The position numbers were made by a program, and so were the translations under genes. From the NCBI GenBank assembly GCA_954871525.1, contig OX940870.1, positions 7,285,501 to 7,349,500 on the forward strand: a stretch of DNA of 64,000 nt, in the 5' to 3' direction. How positions within the stretch are numbered: position 1 is the stretch's first letter; every line of letters begins with the position of its first letter. Below, one piece after another: positions 59,918-64,000 of the stretch. The notes under the pieces were generated by a model. That model made no database searches. It was not told where the DNA came from and saw only the letters and a program-made list of their open reading frames with translations. The stretch is from Parietaria judaica. Taxonomy: Eukaryota > Streptophyta > Magnoliopsida > Rosales > Urticaceae.

Positions 59918-61095
59918 GATATTCAACTTGAGATTCACAATAATCCTTTACACATTGATCGTGTTCAGAAAGAAAGAAAAAACAAAGAAAAAACGGTAAA
60001 TATTTTGAACGCGGAGAACCATAAATGTTCTTTTAATAGAGGGTATTGCTGATTCTGAGGACAAAATATTCCATTAGGCAAAATTTGAAGAGCATAAGTG
60101 CCAATAACTAATAAAAAAAAAGGGTTGAAAAATAAGTATTACTTTGCGTGAATGATCTATTATTACTCATTATCTCTTTAGTCTTTGCATTATTCTCCAA
60201 CTAGAATGTATCCCTTTTTATGTTGTTGGATAGTCAAATTTACTTTTAACCGAAGACAATTAAATAACAAACAAATCAAGCAATTATAACACACAACCTA
60301 TAATTCAAAAACTTGATTGTGCTCCATTAATGTGGAGGCCAAGCGAATATGGACCATGCAAAATTAGTTGGGAATATGATTTCTATTGAATTGATAGGGA
60401 CTGCTTGGTTTGAATTTCGAGTGTATATAGTGTAAATTGTCACGATAATGGAAATACGTGCCATACATGCATGGGGACACGCATAGCTCACACAGAGACA
60501 CTGTACACTATAATCCACACACTGGTATGGCCCAAATTAGCAACTGAAGAGATAGAATGTCAAGCCTTAGAAAGAAAACATACAAACAAAGGTGATGTCA
60601 ATTGAAAGCAACGGTATGTATATACATATATGTGTATATACAATTTGGGTAAATTTGGTACATACGTTTTAAACGTATGATATTTCATTATGGGAAAATA
60701 TCTAATGCACGGATGTTAAGTTTTTGACATGTCCAATATTTATGACTAAGTTTTTGGAGTAAATACGCGTTTTGAATATGAAGTAAAATTATTTTGTAGG
60801 TAAATGTTATAATTTTTTTTTCTCGTTAATTTCTTATGATTTGCGTTTTTAGGCTTATATAACAAGTTTTTGGTCTCGCTTTATTATTAGAAACATTAAA
60901 ATTTTATCATTCAGTAAAATTTCAATGTAATCAGAAATAACTTTGAAAAACCTTATAATTAGTTTTTTTCTTCTTTTTTTACATCAAAGATGTTGGGTTT
61001 ATCTAAAAGCTTTTTTTTCTTTTGTGGTTAGGTAAGAAAATTAGGAAGTGGGTGTGTTTTATTTATCTGCTACATGAAATATAATAAGATAGTAA
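59918..61095. other. AT-rich intergenic DNA
   Basis: No gene or bounded element supported. Confidence 0.5.
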
Positions 61096-61104
61096 ATTAA
61101 AGAA

Positions 61105-63463
61105 GGGTGAATGAGGCAAATGCCCATTTATGGCTCAAGGTTTCAAAAAAATGCCCATTTCTAAATATGGTAAACATAACCACCTTTAAATTGAAATGTG
61201 GACTAAATTGCCCTTCTAATATCACTATTAATTATTATAATTCGTTTTATTTTTTTAATTAAATTTTAAAAAAATTCCTTATATGTAGCAAAAAGAGAAA
61301 CTAATCTCCCCTATTAAATAGTAATATCTTGGATAATATTTTACAAATCATGTTGACCATTAAATATTAATCTTTTTTTCCCTATTAATTAGTTTACAAT
61401 TTATTTGAATTTTCGGTTTTTATTCCGCCATTTTTTTAACCAAAAAAATTCAAATCAATTGTTATTTCGTCATTTTTAGTTAGTATTTAGAATTCATATT
61501 TTTTTTTCCTATTTATAAGGATTATAACGTTTTTATATGTTAATAAAATTTTCAAAATCAATTAAAAATCAATCCTATTATTTCAGCCTTTTTTTTGTGT
61601 GTAGCTATATTTACGATTCTGTATTTTTAGGTAACTATATCTACGATTTAGTAATTTTATTTACAACTTCGTTGTTATAGGTTTCTCGCCTATTCATAAT
61701 TACCTAAAAATACATAATCAATAAGAAAAATGTAAATAATTTCATGAAATATTTACGAATCTTGTGTATATATAAACTAATTTCAAACTGTAAATTTAAA
61801 TACAAAAAAATCTGTAAATTTAATTACGAATATCCGAATTTGTAATTTCATTTACGTATTCAACATGTAAATCATACACTTTATAAAATCATAATCGTTC
61901 AACACGTAAATCCGAATTTCTGTAAAACCATTTACAAAATCATAAACTTTATAAGCTGCATAATCGTTTACTGTATAAAATAAGCTGCATATTACTGTAA
62001 AAGCATTTACAAAAACTTGGTAAACGATTTACAAACTGTAAAAGCATTTACAAAAACTGTATTAAACTTGTATAAAACCATTTACAAAAGCATACTTGTA
62101 TAACCTATATTAATCTTGTAAAGGCATTTACAAAAACTTGTGTAAATATAAGATTTTATGGTAAATATAATTCCAAACATTTGTGTATTTAACGAGACGT
62201 AAATTGTATGTAAATCTAATGAATCTGTAAATTGTATGTACATCCATTTACAGAACATTTGTGTAAATCCATTTACTGTAACAATGGTGTAAATCCATTT
62301 ACAGAACAAATTGACACTTAAAGTGAATTGTCAACATCGAAATGTACAGAACATTTGTAAATCCATTTACAGAAATATTGGTGTAATTCAATTTACAGTA
62401 AATATTGACACTCAAACAGAAATTACTAACATCAAAATATTGTAAAAACATTTACAAAATTCAATTTTTAAGATTTACGATTACCATTGGAAAGGGACAC
62501 TTCGGGATCGCGAAGCTCGCGAGCACCCAGATCCAAGACGAAACACCGCTGCTCGCCACGATCGGAGTCGCCGGTCCACCTCGCTCCACGTCAGGCGCCC
62601 CACCACCGTTCGCCTCCTCCTTCCTGCGCCACTTCTCCCTCTTCAGAAGAACACCAAAGTCAGAACCGCCATGAACAGAAGAGAAAGTAGACCCTAGAGC
62701 GCGACTCACTTTGCTGGACTCGCGCGAAGGGCTCGGCTTGCCGTCGGACTCGCTCGGCGGGTACGAAAATAGTGTGGCTGGGCTCGGAGCTTCGGTCTTG
62801 GCTTCGAAGGAGATTCTGTCGGCGTCGTTATCCGGCGCGGCGGTGGGCGGAGCATATCTCTTCCTCCTGAATCCCCAGTTGAAGGACACTCTTGAGCGCA
62901 GGTCTTGATCCGCAATCTGCCTGGAGAGCCGGAAAAGGATGTGGGCGACTTCGGTCTCTTTTTGGGTGAAATTCGCCATGGCTATGGTGGAGGTCGAGCT
63001 CTCGAGGTGAGAGTCAACATTGTTGTCGAGCCATCCCGGTCGGAGTAGCTTGCGCAGGCTCGCCTCCGTTCGCCATTGACAGGTGAAAGCCCGAGAGAGA
63101 ATGAGAGAGATTGCCGTTGACAGGTGAAAGCCAGAGAGAGAATGAGAGAGAGGAAGAAGTCAGAGTTGTCTTCGAAGGAGGAAACGAGAGAGGGTGAGAG
63201 AAATAATGTGGAATATAAAATTTTTATTTTTATTTTGGTCAAAGTAACAAATTAATTTGAAATCTGATAAATATGGGAATAAATCAACCATAATTTTAGG
63301 GAAATGAAATTCGAAATTATTTTAAACGAAAATAAAAATTATAATTAAAAACAGGGTTATTATGGTCCAAAATTAATGTAAAATGGGCATAAATGAATTA
63401 ACTTAAAGTATGGGCATTTCCCTCAAACCTTAAGTGATTTTTGGACATTTTATGGGTTTTTCT
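61105..63463. mobile_element. Pack-MULE-like element 2 (2359 bp)
   Basis: Starts GGGTGAATGAGGCAAATGCC and is flanked by a perfect 9-bp direct repeat ATTAAAGAA (61096-61104 and 63464-63472). Both ends match those of element 1 at 2518-3970. The left end pairs imperfectly with the right over roughly 75-100 bp (GAGGCAAATGCCCAT against GAGGGAAATGCCCAT), with about 35 extra bases at the right tip. From 61600 to 62480 the left arm is packed with TGTAAA/TTTACA motifs, including two copies of the palindrome-like TGTAAATCCATTTACA (62288-62303, 62356-62371). A GC-rich cargo block occupies about 62480-63190 and differs from that of element 1. No transposase. Confidence 0.8.
62461..62979 (-). CDS. 172-codon ORF in Pack-MULE-like element 2 cargo (captured gene piece)
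   Basis: An intact minus-strand frame starting MANFTQKETEVAHILFRLSR, with a NWGFRRKRYAPP motif (about 34-45) that recalls the start of short plant proteins of unknown function with a WG-x-(K/R)RR motif. It continues through Ser/Pro-rich sequence and KREKWRRKEEANGGG, and its last 30 or so residues are hydrophobic and read into the AT-rich arm of the element. This looks like a host gene 5' part captured by the transposon, with a new C-terminus supplied by transposon DNA. Whether it is transcribed is unknown. The source gene is not identified. Confidence 0.5.
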   Translation of the reverse strand: MANFTQKETEVAHILFRLSRQIADQDLRSRVSFNWGFRRKRYAPPTAAPDNDADRISFEAKTEAPSPATLFSYPPSESDGKPSPSRESSKVSRALGSTFSSVHGGSDFGVLLKREKWRRKEEANGGGAPDVERGGPATPIVASSGVSSWIWVLASFAIPKCPFPMVIVNLKN

Positions 63464-63676
63464 ATTAAAGAATATATAATTGGGGCATGAGTGCCAGCTC
63501 TTCTCTAACCCAAAGCTTAGCTGGATTTCTGCTTTTGATTCTCCATCATTATCAATCACATTTGCTCTCGCGAATTATTCAAGCCCACGAGGGTGAGTGA
63601 GTAGACCAATTATGTGAGGGTCCCACTTTTAAATAGAGTTTTGTATTCATAAAAATTCTGACAATTGTGCATGGGT

Positions 63677-63748
63677 GGGCATTTGGTCTAGTGGTATGAT
63701 TCTCGCTTTGGGTGCGAGAGGTCCCGAGTTCGATTCTCGGAATGCCCC
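63677..63748 (+). tRNA. tRNA-Pro (UGG)
   Basis: A 72-nt cloverleaf: acceptor GGGCATT/AATGCCC with discriminator C, D arm containing GTCTAGTGGTATGAT, perfect anticodon stem CTCGC/GCGAG around loop TTTGGGT giving anticodon TGG, and T arm TCCCGAGTTCGATTCTCGGA. The internal A box (TGGTCTAGTGG) and B box (GGTCCCGAGTTCGATTC region) drive pol III. No intron and no encoded CCA, as usual for a nuclear plant gene. A T6 run about 20 bp downstream can serve as terminator. Confidence 0.97.
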
Positions 63749-64000
63749 CTCAGATATTAAATCCGTATTTTTTATTTCTATTTGGAATTATATTACTGTA
63801 AAATATATGATTTAAAGTTGCTATTCAAATAATTCTGATCTTTTTATTATTTTAAGTTTGAATTTCTCTGTTCGTTGAGAATTTTACTCTAAAAATGATT
63901 TTAAAATAATCAAACAAATAACAGATATTTTTAAAATAATTAAACAAATTTCAACATTAATTATTGAAGTATTATATATAAAAAATAACGTTAATATTTT
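63749..64000. other. AT-rich flank downstream of tRNA-Pro
   Basis: A TTTTTTA run just after the tRNA is the probable pol III terminator (about 63768-63773). Nothing else seen. Confidence 0.5.

Overview
The window is a stretch of nuclear DNA from a flowering plant, most likely a dicot. It is AT-rich, has compact multi-exon genes with GT-AG introns, carries a eukaryotic tRNA gene, and is crowded with plant transposons. No bacterial operons, phage, CRISPR array or ribosomal RNA gene was seen. The species cannot be named from the sequence.

Host genes. Six genes look intact: a 14-exon nucleobase-ascorbate transporter of the NAT10 type (12377-15886, minus), a 961-residue repeat-rich disordered protein (17152-20037, minus), a single-exon DUF7950-like nuclear protein (32113-33117, plus), a two-exon F-box protein like Arabidopsis At3g12350 (55426-57210, plus), a five-exon two-LIM actin-binding protein WLIM1 (58119-59300, minus) and tRNA-Pro(UGG) (63677-63748, plus). 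All exon joins were worked out by hand and keep the reading frame. Two short single-span membrane peptides (36150-36339, frameshifted; 43145-43291) are candidates only. The genes are unrelated to each other and form no pathway.

Mobile elements. From left to right: a Pack-MULE-like element (2518-3970); a deleted Copia element between two copies of a 96-bp host sequence (5740-8981); a probable solo LTR (9832-10451); an 8.1-kb Ty3/gypsy chromovirus with young LTRs but no RT catalytic core (22559-30677); two 5'-truncated LINEs (33458-33857, 34119-35625); a TIR element nested inside another (37919-39857); a hAT transposase pseudogene (40245-42419); two small MITEs (43304-43498, 44722-44934); a Myb/SANT gene of PIF/Harbinger ORF1 type with an ORF2 stub (45829-47159); a very young gag-only Sirevirus-like element (48370-53053); a MITE in a WLIM1 intron (58711-58898); a tRNA-derived SINE (59707-59899); and a second Pack-MULE-like element with the same ends but different cargo (61105-63463).

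The strongest points for a second look are the pair of Pack-MULE-like elements with perfect 9-bp target duplications, the 96-bp duplication around the Copia remnant, the gag-only element whose LTRs differ at about two positions, and the Ty3 element whose LTRs are far younger than its ruined coding region suggests.
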